Positions 43,809 through 54,015 of a stretch of 64,000 nucleotides of DNA are shown here, piece after piece. The position numbers and the translations under genes are program-made. The stretch spans positions 12,037,294 through 12,101,293 of the forward strand of contig JALMQS010000070.1 of assembly GCA_024734495.1 (NCBI GenBank), written 5' to 3'. A model generated the notes under the pieces. The model was not told where the DNA came from, made no database searches, and worked only from the letters and a program-made list of their open reading frames with translations. Each line of letters begins with the position of its first letter. Position 1 is the first letter of the stretch. This DNA is from Forficula auricularia (Eukaryota > Arthropoda > Insecta > Dermaptera > Forficulidae).

Positions 43809-44534
43809 CAGGGTGGGCCATAAAGATCTACCACATTTTGAAAAGGTATAAAAAAAAATGAAAAAATTTAACTAAAAAAAAAAAAAAAACTGAACATATT
43901 TTTAAAAAGAACATAAAATTTTAAATGTGTTTTAATCATTATCAGACAAAAGGGCCGGGGGATGGGGGGTCAAAAATGAAAAATTCTAGCCCTTTCGACC
44001 AAACTCAACCAAATTTTGTATACATATTCTGTGGACCCCCAGAAGGCTAGAAATCAGGCCCGTTTTTAACCCTCGTGTCGTTTATGGGCAAATTAAACAG
44101 ATGCGCCCCCCCCCAATTTTCTCTATTCTCTTGCGCCCCCTTTAAGACCCGTGTGGCCCTGGGCATGTGCCCATTTTGCCCATTTATAGAATCGGGGCTG
44201 CTAGAAATGCAAAAAGTAACCAAATTTTTTATACATAGTTTGGTCGAAAGGGCTAGAATTTTCATCTTTGACCCCCCCCCCATTTTGGGTGGTTAGTTTT
44301 TGCATTTATATCCTTCTAGGGGTCCACAGAATATGTATACAAAATTTGGTTGAGTTTGGTCGAATGTGCTAGAATTTTCATTTTGAAGCCCCCCTTTTTT
44401 TCTTCTGATATGTTTAAAACACATTACAAAAATGTATTTCATGTCCTTTTGAAAAATATATTCAGTTTTTCCTAGTTATTTTTTTCATTTTTTATTCCTT
44501 TTCAAAATGTGGTAGATCTTTATGCCCCACCCTG
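43809..44534. mobile_element. CAGGGTGGG-ended MITE, copy 2
   Basis: It starts TA/CAGGGTGGGCCATAAAG and ends CCCCACCCTG/TA, so a TA duplication flanks it. Long terminal repeats surround several 'CTAGCCTTCTGG' units. A small hAT element is inserted at 44055-44200. Frames at 44047-44296 are produced by repeat symmetry. Confidence 0.85.
44055..44200. mobile_element. Nested 146-bp hAT-like MITE
   Basis: It starts CAGGCCCG and ends CGGGGCTG, with an exact duplication CTAGAAAT at 44047-44054 and 44201-44208. The ends are GC-rich. Inserted in the copy-2 MITE; absent from copy 1. Confidence 0.9.
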
Positions 44535-44536
44535 TA

Positions 44537-45527
44537 TTAGAAATTAACCGACCTAGATATTAACTTTGGTCATCATATAGTTTAACCGGTATTTTCAACA
44601 TGCTCTTTTATGATACTTATCTTATTAAGTGTAATTTTATTAAATCTATCGCTCTTTATAAAACAGATTTATTTTAGTTAAGTGGTTAAGTAGCAGTAAA
44701 AGTAGTGTTACTGTTTTTAATTAAAATAGTGCTCTTGTTTTTAATTAAATTTTTAATTTAATATTCACATGTTTTCGGAGAACCTACTAACTTCACTAAC
44801 ATGACAGCATCTGGGTTATTTAATTCGGGATTTATCAATTACATTTACTCGATGTATTGAAATAGATATTGGATGTGCACATCGAGTGTTTACCACTTCA
44901 GTTCTGATAATTGCTTGATTGACAAAATGCCTCTCAAATCAATAATGAATTTGAACAGATGTTGAACAGAATATAATATTTGCACTAGATTATAGACCAA
45001 CACATCAAAATATAGAGATATATATAATACATGTGCCGGAATTGTTTATTCGAATGATTTCTAAGGACTGGACTCTACTTCCAGAGTTTTAAATCTTTAA
45101 TCTTTCAGGAGCAGGATGTAAAGGCGCTTCCCTTTTCAATGGTTTTCCAAGATCCTGAGATCTTTCATCTTCTCAGTGCGCCTATTATTTCCTTAGATTA
45201 TATATATATATATAAAGATGAAATCATATGACAGCCTTATTTACTTCTTCTTCTTCTTAAGGTAGTTCTTTCACAAATCCAAAAATTCAAGAAGTCTTTG
45301 AAACTTGGAATATAAGTCATTAAAAGCATAATACACCTACTGTTAAAATTTGAAGACGATTTACCACACCAAACATGAAATAATTGCAATTAAAAATGAC
45401 ATTTTTTTACATAGGGTAGATAGGGAAAGGGTGGGGATATGATTAATATTTCATTTTTTTTCATTGAAGGAATTTCACCATCTTGATGAAAAACTAATAT
45501 TTGTTAGAATAATATATTCCGAGTAAC
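44537..45527. other. No gene seen
   Basis: AT-rich, with a (TA)n patch at 45198-45212 and a (TTC)n patch at 45245-45258. Confidence 0.4.
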
Positions 45528-46087
45528 TTAAAAAAAAAATAGAAATTATTTACCACTTAGTTTTGATAAAAAACATATTTGGACGATTATTTTTAGTGGA
45601 GGAGATATAAGATCAATGCCTTGGAAACGATCCGGCAAGTATGTATGTATCCATATAGAGATCTTGTAGTGTGAGTGCTACAGTCAAGTTAAAAAAACAT
45701 AACCTAAAATTTTAGGTCCGTTCATATTTATAGAGTGGTTACGAGGCTAAAACTTTTTGTGTGGATTGTCGCGAAAGAACCTCCTTAAAATCAAAATCTG
45801 TTCTTTGCCCGTCTGAAATCGTCATATTGGGTTAAAAAAAATAGAAATTATTTACCATGTAATTTTGATAGAAAACAAAAAAAAACATATTTGGGCGATT
45901 ATTTTTAGTGGAGGGAATATAAGTACAATGGCTTGGAAACGATCCGGCAAGTATGTGTGTATCCATTTAGTGATTTCGTAGTGTGAGTGCTATAGTCACG
46001 TTAAAAAAACATAACCTAAAATTTTAGTTCGTGGTTACGAGGCTACAACTTTTTGTGTGGATTGCCACGAAAGAACCTCCTTAATTC
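45528..46087. repeat. Imperfect tandem duplication of about 255-bp units
   Basis: 45528-45785 and 45832-46083 are direct copies (ACGATCCGGCAAGTATGT, CATAACCTAAAATTTTAG, GGTTACGAGGCTA, CGAAAGAACCTCCTTAA). The second unit ends at the stop codon of a minus-strand LINE, so the repeat may be that LINE's 3' untranslated region. Confidence 0.7.
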
Positions 46088-46450
46088 ACCGTCTCCCTAC
46101 GAAGATTGGTGATCCACATGGCAATCATTGTCCTCGATACAGCCGCCCGGAAAACATCTATCGATGAGCATCCCAACCATCTTCTTAGGTCTTTCAGACA
46201 CGAGTTTTGGCGTCTACAGACAGATGTTTTGCCTTGAATTTTACCCTCGATTGATCAGCCTCAGAATCTCATATCGTTCCCCTCTCATGATGTGGCCCAA
46301 GTAACGGATCTTTCTTTTCTTGACGGCAAGCAGCAGCTCTTTTTGCTTTTTCATGCGAATGAGAACTTCGTTATTGGTGATTCTATGCACCCAGGGTATT
46401 CTTATCATCCTTCGGTACAGGAACATTTCAAATGCTTCGATTTTTTTTCA
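46081..46450 (-). pseudogene. LINE family Y C-terminal fragment
   Basis: Minus-strand frames read FLYRRMIRIPWVHRITNNEV, RKIRYLGHIMRGERYEIL and, after a one-base shift near 46241, LKDLRRWLGCSSIDVFRAAV to a TAA at 46081-46083. This is the region after the RT thumb in a common insect LINE. The same family occurs split at 48150-48379 and 54864-55030. Nothing upstream of the thumb remains. Confidence 0.75.
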
Positions 46451-46561
46451 ATAGCTCGATTAACTGTCCAACTCACGCATCGACCGGGAATATATATTAT
46501 TTACTAGGTATACTTTAATCTTAAAATATATTACTCGATTAATTTTAACAGTTACAAAGGA

Positions 46562-47245
46562 AACTTGGCAAGATTGATTTAATATACAGGGATTTTAAGA
46601 GAGTTTACTTGTCCAAGTCAATTCTATATTTATGCGGAAATATTTATTATTGACCGACCAACATGGCTGTTTGGTTTCGTTCTACCAGGAGACCATTGTC
46701 AAGGCCTGAAAAACAATAGCAATACAAGTGCCAGATATTTTAAAATTACATTGATTTTCTTTTTGTATACAATGTTTACTATTCAATACATTCTTACCTC
46801 AATTCCAATTGTTTCCAAGTTTATTATTTTGGGAACGAGAGTCCATCCCGGCAACTCGATTACACATATAATATTATATCAATCTGTCTTTCCCACGTGT
46901 ATTTTACCTTGTGTATATTATGTTATGAGATGAAATGTTAATAATTTTCTTTTAAAAAGTAATTCTAACTAACTCTCGTCCCAAAAAAAAACTTGGAATT
47001 ATTGAGGTAAGAATGTATTGAATAGTAAAAAATAAAATCAAGGTACTTTTAAAATATCTGACACTAGTAGAGTATTGCTATTGTTTTTAAGGTCTTGACA
47101 ATGGTCTCCTAATAGACCGAAACCAAACAGCCATGGTTGTCGTCCAAAAATAAATATTTCCGCATAAAGATAGAATTGAATCTTCTTTATTTATAAAAAG
47201 CCTAATATCCGCTTACTTTGCCAATCCCTGTATATTAAAATATAT
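46562..47245. repeat. Inverted-repeat element F, copy 1
   Basis: Arms 46562-46860 and 46970-47245 pair over most of their length (CCAAGTTTATTATTTTGGGA, AATACATTCTTACCTCAATT, ACATGGCTGTTTGGTTTCG). The loop (about 46860-46970) is unique. An inner patch GACCATTGTCAAGGCCTG is also mirrored. Copy 2 is at 28275-30000. Confidence 0.8.
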
Positions 47246-47304
47246 TGTTTTCGATTATTCTTTGAAAGCTGAAATTTTTACCTTGAATTATAGTAATCAA
47301 TATT

Positions 47305-47400
47305 CTTAAACGAGCTTTTCGTGCGTGCCTTCGGCACGCCCTCGAAGCTCGGCCCTCCGGGCTGGTGCCCTGGCTGGCAGCGTCTTGGTCCAAAAATTGT
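47305..47400 (-). repeat. Helentron-like 3' fragment
   Basis: The minus strand reads CTGCCAGCCAGGGCACCAG, GGAGGGCCGAGC and GTGCCGAAGGCACGC, matching the GC-rich 3' part of 42157-42418. It overlaps a 63-codon minus frame (47235-47426) that is not a gene. Confidence 0.55.
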
Positions 47401-47985
47401 ATTCCTCTTAAAAAACCACACTCCAAATGTATACCCGTAAAACTACATAAAAAACATCGTCTCTTAAAAGTTTCGCCTCTTTAATTTTTGAGTGGCGGGG
47501 GGGGGGGGGGTGGGAGGATAATTATGAATATATTTAAATTTTAAATTTAAATTTAAATTTCATTTTTCCTTTTCAAAACAAAAATAATTAAATGATTTAT
47601 GAACTGCAAAAAATTCGCAGGCTGAATCATGGAAATTATTCAAATTTACGCGTTCAATTAATTTAATTAATTACAAAAAATATATTTAATTTAATTTTCT
47701 TAATTTAAAATGAATTGGAGTCTTTCATTTCAAAATTACAATTATATTTCAAATTTGCCTGGTTAATGAAAATCGATTGGAGCCATCAGTTTAAAATCCG
47801 AGCTGACAATTATATTTCAAATTTGCCTCGTTAATTAATATATATTTAATGTTTCTTAATTTAAAATCTATTGATGTTTTTTCATTTTCATTCGAGTTCA
47901 AATGAATACAATATTATCTCGACACAGTCTAAATCAAAAATATATAGTGTTTAGTAACAGAAATCAAGATATAATTATTAATGTT
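47401..47985. other. No gene seen; G run and AT-rich repeats
   Basis: A G run at 47497-47510. ATTATATTTCAAATTTGCCT is present twice (about 47741 and 47810) as a short direct repeat. Confidence 0.4.
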
Positions 47986-48050
47986 TCAATGGTGTAATGG
48001 CTAGAGTTAATGCCCTTAGTTCAAGAGTTCGTCGGTTCGATTCTAGGCAA
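47986..48050 (+). tRNA. tRNA-like sequence (SINE head or tRNA pseudogene)
   Basis: It has a perfect A box TGGTGTAATGG (about 47990) and a perfect B box GGTTCGATTC (about 48033), 33-34 nt apart, as in tRNA genes. The T stem and acceptor stem pair poorly, so it is unlikely to be a functional tRNA. A T run follows and could act as a pol III terminator. Confidence 0.45.
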
Positions 48051-48149
48051 GGCGGTAATTTTTTTAGAGAAATTTCTCTAACCGTTGTTACAAATTAATC
48101 TAGACAAATATATATAGTATTGTTCTTCTATTAGGATATATCCTTAGGT

Positions 48150-48379
48150 ATTTGTGGCCAAAACAAAATATGTATATGGCCATTAGTAAAGACACAATCC
48201 CTTATGACACCGGATTGTCTGTCAATAACTACCTTCTAGAGAGAGTGCAACGGTTTAAATACCTTGTATGCACTATAGATGATAAATGGGACCACTCTGC
48301 GGAAATCAAACAGGGAATCCAAATAGCACGTAATACATTACAGCGAATGAGACCTTTGATGTGCAGCCACAACATTAGT
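48150..48379 (+). pseudogene. LINE family Y fragment, left half
   Basis: One frame reads MAISKDTIPYDTGLS, RVQRFKYLVCTIDDKWDH, IQIARNTLQRMRPLMCSHNI, the end of the RT palm and the thumb. The rest of the thumb lies 6.5 kb away at 54864-55030 in the same orientation. The frame that appears to continue past 48390 only runs into the inserted poly-T. Confidence 0.75.
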
Positions 48380-48853
48380 AGACGGGCAGTTTTTTTTTTT
48401 TTTTATAAAGTGTTTATTAGCCAAAAAGATTTATATACATTTTTTACAATAATATCCCTAACACTCCGGGATATGGAATATTATTTTTTTTTTAAGTTTA
48501 ATCTACATTACATACAATGTATTCGTAGTTATGAATTAATATATTATTTACTTATTTACAAACATTTTCGGGTTTTTCCCTTCTTAAATTAAGGGGTAGG
48601 GATATAACTTTATTTTTGTTTTACAAGGAAATGGCTTTAAAAAAAAACCTTGTTTTTATAATTTCTTTGGGAAATTATTTACAAAAGGGATGAAGAGAAG
48701 GAATTTATACAATAGTATATACAATGGCTCGGTCAAGTTTGACCTTTTTTTTATCACACTCATTCACTCCACTCACTTCATTTAAATAAAAATAAATAAA
48801 CAAATAAGCTGCTAAATAAGCAAATAAACAAATAAATTTACATTTATTATTAA

Positions 48854-51800
48854 TTATTGGTCAAGCCACCAGCATTTTTTGGGACAAATCGTCTCCTTCC
48901 TGTCCTTATCAGATATTTCCTGGCTATATCTCCAGTGCCTATATATATCTCTGCTGTCTAGAAAGGGATGATATTCAATTCTTTTGTCATTTTTTCTTCT
49001 ATAGATGTGAAATATTATTGGGATTTTGTTCGTGTCCTGGATATACCCTTGGGCATCCAGGTATGGGAAAGCTTCTGGGGGGATATAGCCAGAGTTTAGA
49101 GTTTTTTTGAAATAACTTTCATTTGGATATACGGATCCAAATATGAGGCTATTCTCTTGGATATTGACTATTTGGGTATAATAATTTCGAATTAGTTTGA
49201 TTATGAAGCAGTCGAATCTGTTAATATTAGCTAATTTATATAATTTTTTGTTGCTAACGTATTTAAGAAAATTTGTTTCTGGGCTTCTATAAGTATTTAG
49301 GCAGGCTCTAAGGCATTTCCTTTCAAAAATTCTTATTGTCTCCATCATAGATGCACTCTGGTTGAACCAGATGCTGCAACCGTATGAGATTATAGGTCTA
49401 ATGAGGGTGGTGTAGCTTAATATTTTTAATTTTGGATCGAGGTACTGCGAGTAGAATAATTTTTTTAGTCCCATGAAGGCTGCTCTGGCCTTTATTATTT
49501 TGTTTTCGAGGTGTTTATTAAAGAGCATCCGCTCATCTAGTTCTACTCCTAAATATTTTACAATTTTTTTATGTGGGATGATTTGATTATTGACTTTAAT
49601 TTGGAATTTTTTCCAATTTTTTTGTAGGTCCCGATTACCCTTACTGATTGGGGGTCGAAATAATATAGTTTCACATTTATTGATGTTGATTTTTAATTTC
49701 CATGTGTCGTAGTAAGAATGAATTTTGTTAACTAAGATTTCTAGTTTTTGATTGATTTCACTTGGTTTTTTACCTGATATGTAAACAATTAAATCGTCCG
49801 CAAAGGCCAGAGCGCCTTTGTCTTTTGCTTTGTTTAATTCAAAGAGTTCTAGGATATTGCTGATATATATGTTGAATAGGACAGGAGAGTTTACGGTTCC
49901 CTGCTGGAGACCATTTTTGACCTGGAATACCATAGAAGATTCTTTTCCTTTGTTTGAAATTATAAATGTCCTTTCTTCTATCATATTCCAAATCATTTTA
50001 ATGAGGTTTTTGTTGAAGCCTTTTTTTAATAATTTATAAATCAGGGCTTCTCTCCAAACGGTATCAAAAGCTTTTTCTACATCTATCAAGCACGCTCCAA
50101 CACAATGGTTGACATTTAAAGACCAGTAGATATCAGAAGCTAATTTTGTGATTGCATGAATGCAAGAGTGTTTGTATTTGAAGCCAAATTGGCTTTCTGG
50201 TATGATATTTTTTTCTTGGCAGAATGAAACCAGTCTTTTATTAATTATAATCTCGAAGACTTTCCCGATATTCGGCAAAAGACTTATTGGCCTTAGATTT
50301 GAGAGGGAGGAAGGGTCCTTGCCTTTTTTTGGGATGGCGATTACTTTTGCTTTTTTCCAATTGTAGGGAAAATATAAGTTGTTTAATGAGTTATTAAAAA
50401 TAATAGTGTAGTAATTGATTATTTTTTTTGGTAAATGTTTCAATACTATATTGGGGATTTTGTCAGGGCCTGTGGATTTTTTGTTGTTAAGTTTTCTAAA
50501 TATTTTCTTTACCTCTCTATTGTTTGTCAGGCTGTATTGTTCTGACCAGGTAGTTGGGTCAATTGAGGTATTTTCGTTAGAAAATTGGTATACCGTTTTC
50601 ATTGTTTCTGTGTCTGTTTCTATTTCTCTTTTAAGGTTTTCGATGTTGCTATTTATGAGTCTAGACATATGATCTTTGCCCATATTTTCGTTTTGTAGGT
50701 GAATGAGAGAGAAATGAGACCCAAGGATGTTTAATTTTTCTTCATTGTCTGAAATTAAGAAGTTTCCTATTGTATCTTTGTTAACATTGTCTGGGTTTAA
50801 GCTAGCTTTTATCAGGATTTCTCTTTTGTCTTTGGGAATATTTATAATCTCTGGAATTGTTGAATGATTTTTTTTTCTAAATATGCTGTTAATTTTAGGA
50901 AAGGTTTCAGATGATTCATGGAGAGGAATGTTTTTGATTTTATTTTCCCAGTAGCTATTTGTGGAATTTTGAAATTCTATTTGTAGCTGTTTTTTTGTTT
51001 CAGAGAGGAGTTGTTTCAAATTATAGAACTCGTCTGATTGTCTGTTTAGGTTGTTTTTGTAAAATTTGTTTATTTGGGTTATCAGAAAGCTTTTTGCTTT
51101 TTGAAGTTTTGTTATTTTGGGGTTCAGATATTTATCGAAAGAGTTTTTGGGTTTAATTTTTGGTGTTGCTTTATTTATTGCTTTTTGAATGTTTTTTTCG
51201 ATGGTTTCTATATTTTGATCGATTTCATTGTTATTTAGATTCCTAGATGATGATATGTTTAGTTGGCAGTTTTTATTTAAGTAATTACCAAAATGATGCC
51301 AGTTTGTATTTTTAAAATTAAATTGGTAGGAGTCAGTTTTTGATTCTAGCTCAAGGCCTTCGTTGTGATTTAAGTGGATGTTGGCAATTAAGCCGTTGTG
51401 GTCACTGTCATAAGGAATGTTGGGTACCTTGTTGTGGTTTATTTTGTTTGAAACGATTAATCTTGCATCTAGTAGGATTAAATCTAAGAAGGATCCACTA
51501 CTGGGAAATGAAGGATATTCTGAGTGGAGTATTTTTAATTTGTATTTGATTTCATTATCATCAATCCATTTTTTTAGTTTGTTTCCCCTTTGATTATTGC
51601 AATTATTGCTCCAAGTGATGTGCTTGGCGTTTAAATCCCCTGCAAGGTAGTAGTAATTTTCTGGTCTGTCTAATTGTAAAATATCGAATACATTTTCTAA
51701 TTCGTTTAGAAATACACTATTAAATTTACAAGGGCTGTATGCGGAAACAAGATAAAGGCTTTGGTTATTTTTTAGTTGTAATTTTATAATTGTCGTTTCA

Positions 51801-52009
51801 AGAGATTTAGAGGACATTAATATCGAATTTTGAATATGTTTATATTTTATATTTTTTCTAATTAGTATAGCAGTCCCTCCTCCCTGTTTTGAATTAGGCC
51901 TGTCCGTCCTTATGCATTCATATTCGGCAAATTCGACGAAGTGATTATCATTAAGCTTTGTTTCACTCAAGAGGATTACATCTGGATTGTATTTTTTTAT
52001 AGTTTGCAA
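48854..52009 (-). CDS. Jockey LINE ORF2: endonuclease-reverse transcriptase, intact
   Basis: Product of 1,051 residues from the first listed start (a TTG). The frame is open further, to about 52095, and includes IISINVNSIITNQRRANIL, the first endonuclease motif, so the true protein begins upstream, overlapping the end of ORF1. EN motifs: LLSETKL (about 13), LAGDLNAKHITWSN (about 122), DSDHNGL (about 201). RT: NLRPISLLPNIGK (about 571), LIDVEKAFDTVW (about 642), GLQQGTVNSPVLF (about 699), FADD (about 736). The C-terminus ends KKCWWLDQ. All catalytic residues are present with no stop, so the copy is young. Confidence 0.93.
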   Translation of the reverse strand: MQTIKKYNPDVILLSETKLNDNHFVEFAEYECIRTDRPNSKQGGGTAILIRKNIKYKHIQNSILMSSKSLETTIIKLQLKNNQSLYLVSAYSPCKFNSVFLNELENVFDILQLDRPENYYYLAGDLNAKHITWSNNCNNQRGNKLKKWIDDNEIKYKLKILHSEYPSFPSSGSFLDLILLDARLIVSNKINHNKVPNIPYDSDHNGLIANIHLNHNEGLELESKTDSYQFNFKNTNWHHFGNYLNKNCQLNISSSRNLNNNEIDQNIETIEKNIQKAINKATPKIKPKNSFDKYLNPKITKLQKAKSFLITQINKFYKNNLNRQSDEFYNLKQLLSETKKQLQIEFQNSTNSYWENKIKNIPLHESSETFPKINSIFRKKNHSTIPEIINIPKDKREILIKASLNPDNVNKDTIGNFLISDNEEKLNILGSHFSLIHLQNENMGKDHMSRLINSNIENLKREIETDTETMKTVYQFSNENTSIDPTTWSEQYSLTNNREVKKIFRKLNNKKSTGPDKIPNIVLKHLPKKIINYYTIIFNNSLNNLYFPYNWKKAKVIAIPKKGKDPSSLSNLRPISLLPNIGKVFEIIINKRLVSFCQEKNIIPESQFGFKYKHSCIHAITKLASDIYWSLNVNHCVGACLIDVEKAFDTVWREALIYKLLKKGFNKNLIKMIWNMIEERTFIISNKGKESSMVFQVKNGLQQGTVNSPVLFNIYISNILELFELNKAKDKGALAFADDLIVYISGKKPSEINQKLEILVNKIHSYYDTWKLKININKCETILFRPPISKGNRDLQKNWKKFQIKVNNQIIPHKKIVKYLGVELDERMLFNKHLENKIIKARAAFMGLKKLFYSQYLDPKLKILSYTTLIRPIISYGCSIWFNQSASMMETIRIFERKCLRACLNTYRSPETNFLKYVSNKKLYKLANINRFDCFIIKLIRNYYTQIVNIQENSLIFGSVYPNESYFKKTLNSGYIPPEAFPYLDAQGYIQDTNKIPIIFHIYRRKNDKRIEYHPFLDSRDIYRHWRYSQEISDKDRKETICPKKCWWLDQ

Positions 52010-52071
52010 GATGTTTGCTCTCCTTTGGTTTGTGATTATTGAATTTACATTTATTGATATTATTGTTAAGC

Positions 52072-53655
52072 CTAAGAATTCTGGGATTGTTTGTTCATTG
52101 CCTGAAGGCCTGTTATTATATCTGTTTGAGTGGTAAACATTTTTAACATTATTTTGATACTTTCTTCCATTTGTTGGAGCCTGCTTAGTATGTTGTTTTC
52201 GTTGCTTATGGCACTTTTTGGGGCGTCATTTAGTGGTAGAGTATTTTTTGGCGCGCTTATTGATTGGTCGGGGCTCACATGTGATTTAATATTATTTATC
52301 TTTTTGCTATTTTTTGATTTCGCCAACGCTTGTTTTTCTTGAATCTTTTTTTTAATTGTAACTATTTCGGGGCATCCTCTAAAGGAGGCGGGGTGCCCGT
52401 ATTTTCCACAAGTGACGCAGTAGAGAGCTTCTTGTGTTTCGGCCTGTTTTAATTGGCATTCGGCAGGTCCATGATTAGTATTGCATTTTACACAACGATA
52501 GGGTAAATTACATCGTCCTGCGACATGGCCTATTCTTTGGCAATTCCTACATTGCGTTATATCTTTTTTTTAGCTTTTCCCATCTTATCTGCTGATAAAA
52601 TACTCTTTTGATTAGGTAGAGGTCATGGGTTTTGCTTTCGGGAGTTATTTGAACTAGTATAATTGGGAGGGTATTACCTGATTTTCTTGAGAGGGTTGTT
52701 GAGAATCTCTCTATTTTAGTGAATGAAATGTTTTTATGAGTGTGCAGCTCAGCTGCTATTTCATCAACCTCGCAATTGTTTGCCAATCCTTTTAGCAAAA
52801 AGGTTTGTAATTTTTCACTTTTTGGAGTGAAAGTATAGAAAGAGAAACCTCTTTCTTTTAATGTACTGATGGTTTTTTTGTATATTTGTAAGTCTTCTAT
52901 TTGAAGAGTTGATTTGATATTGTTTGTTTTTTTAATATTAAAGTCACTGAATTTAGAGCTTTCTTTTAGTAGCCTTATTATGGCAACACTGTCGTTATTG
53001 TTTATAATTATAGGCGGAGGCTTACCTTTGGTCACTTTTTTTGAGTCTTGGTCGGCTTTCGTTTTTTCTTGTGGCTGTAGTGTAGCCCAATCGGTGAGGT
53101 TTTGGCTCTTGGTGGGTTCACTATCGTCCTTTCGAGGTTTTTTGTTGGGTTGGAGCACTTCACTATCTTGATCCATGTCTTGATCCTCGTGTTGCTGGCT
53201 GAGAAGCTGGAACTGATTTTCATGTTCAAAAGAAACTCTGGCTTTGAGTTTTCTTTTAAGTTCTTCATTTTCTAATTTGAGTTTTTCAAATTTTTCCAGG
53301 AGATTTTTGTAGGCTTCCTCCATGTTGAAATGTTTTTTTTCAAGTGTATTCTTGTTCATTTTAAATTGTTTTTTTACACGTGTTTCTTGGAATTTTTTGA
53401 AAACACCCACAGAAGCTTTAATTTTTTGAGAATTGAGCTGGCCTTTGTGGTTTATTATTTTTTCAGCTATTTGCTTATAGCTAAAATTAGATGTATGAAT
53501 TTTAACCAGCGAGCTAGATTCATTACTTATCTGGTTAGACTCCTTGTGTGGGTCTTCATTGGCTGAGGTAGCTGCAGCCTCTAGGGGCTCGGTATCAGGT
53601 AGATTGTTTGGAAAGGTTTCGGGCTCCAGGGTAAAGGTTGTTGTTCCTTTGAGAG
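52072..53655 (-). pseudogene. Jockey LINE ORF1: gag-like RNA-binding protein, one frameshift
   Basis: The 287-codon part (53410-52547) has a charged coiled-coil segment (LLEKFEKLKLENEELKRKLK), then a PRE_C2HC-like domain (KTISTLKERGFSFYTFTPK). In a run of eight A near 52563-52570 the frame shifts. The next frame holds three zinc knuckles (CRNCQRIGHVAGRC, CVKCNTNHGPAEC, CVTCGKYGHPASFRGC) and a tail to the stop at 52072. Upstream of 53410 the frame stays open to about 53655 (SYKQIAEKIINHKGQ...) without an ATG, so the N-terminus was lost by 5' truncation. It would coat the LINE RNA. Confidence 0.88.
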
Positions 53656-53678
53656 CTGGAATCGAACTGAGAGACGGG

Positions 53679-54006
53679 CAGTGGCCTAACTATATCATGT
53701 AGGCCCGTGGCAAATTCATCGGAGTTGGCCCTGCCTCATTGTAAAGAAGCTAAACCAATGCTGTAGTTTCTTTGTAATAAATCACTACGTAAAGTAATTA
53801 CAAACGCTATTATAATTATTATCTACATTTTTCGTTGATTTTCTAGTAGGTAACTTTTAATTTGTGTCTGTGCTTTAGTAGGTAAGTAGGTAATTTAAAT
53901 TAATTGAAAACAAAACTAATAAAATTTACTAAACTTAGTAATAATATTAAAAGTTAGGATCCTCCTGTGCTCTCGGGCCCATGTCATTTTGCCCGTACTG
54001 CCACTG
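53679..54006. mobile_element. hAT-like MITE
   Basis: It starts CAGTGGCCTAAC and ends GCCCGTACTGCCACTG, with internal GTAGGCCCGTGGCAAATTC / CGGGCCCATGTCATTTTGCC as subterminal repeats. The Jockey LINE inserted across its first bases. The 8-bp flanks (TAGACGGG, TATAGTTT) do not match, so its target duplication is not confirmed. Confidence 0.65.
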
Positions 54007-54015
54007 TATAGTTTG

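Larger units (their letters stand above)
48390..53671 (-). mobile_element. Jockey-clade LINE, nearly full length
   Basis: A 10-bp target duplication AGACGGGCAG lies at 48380-48389 and 53672-53681. The poly(A) tail appears as a T run at 48390-48404. ORF1 (gag-like) and ORF2 (EN-RT) overlap slightly, as in Jockey elements. It is 5'-truncated inside ORF1, which is open to the left edge with no start codon. ORF2 is intact over 1,051 codons. The 3' UTR is about 450 bp. Confidence 0.9.

Noticed and set aside
47986..48050. A functional tRNA gene
   Set aside because: A and B boxes are perfect, but the T and acceptor stems do not pair well.
48152..48592. A 146-codon gene
   Set aside because: The first part is LINE Y; the rest is translation of the inserted Jockey poly(A) tail and 3' UTR read from the wrong strand.
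49818..53566. Many plus-strand open frames of 60-85 codons
   Set aside because: Antisense shadows of the Jockey ORFs on the minus strand.
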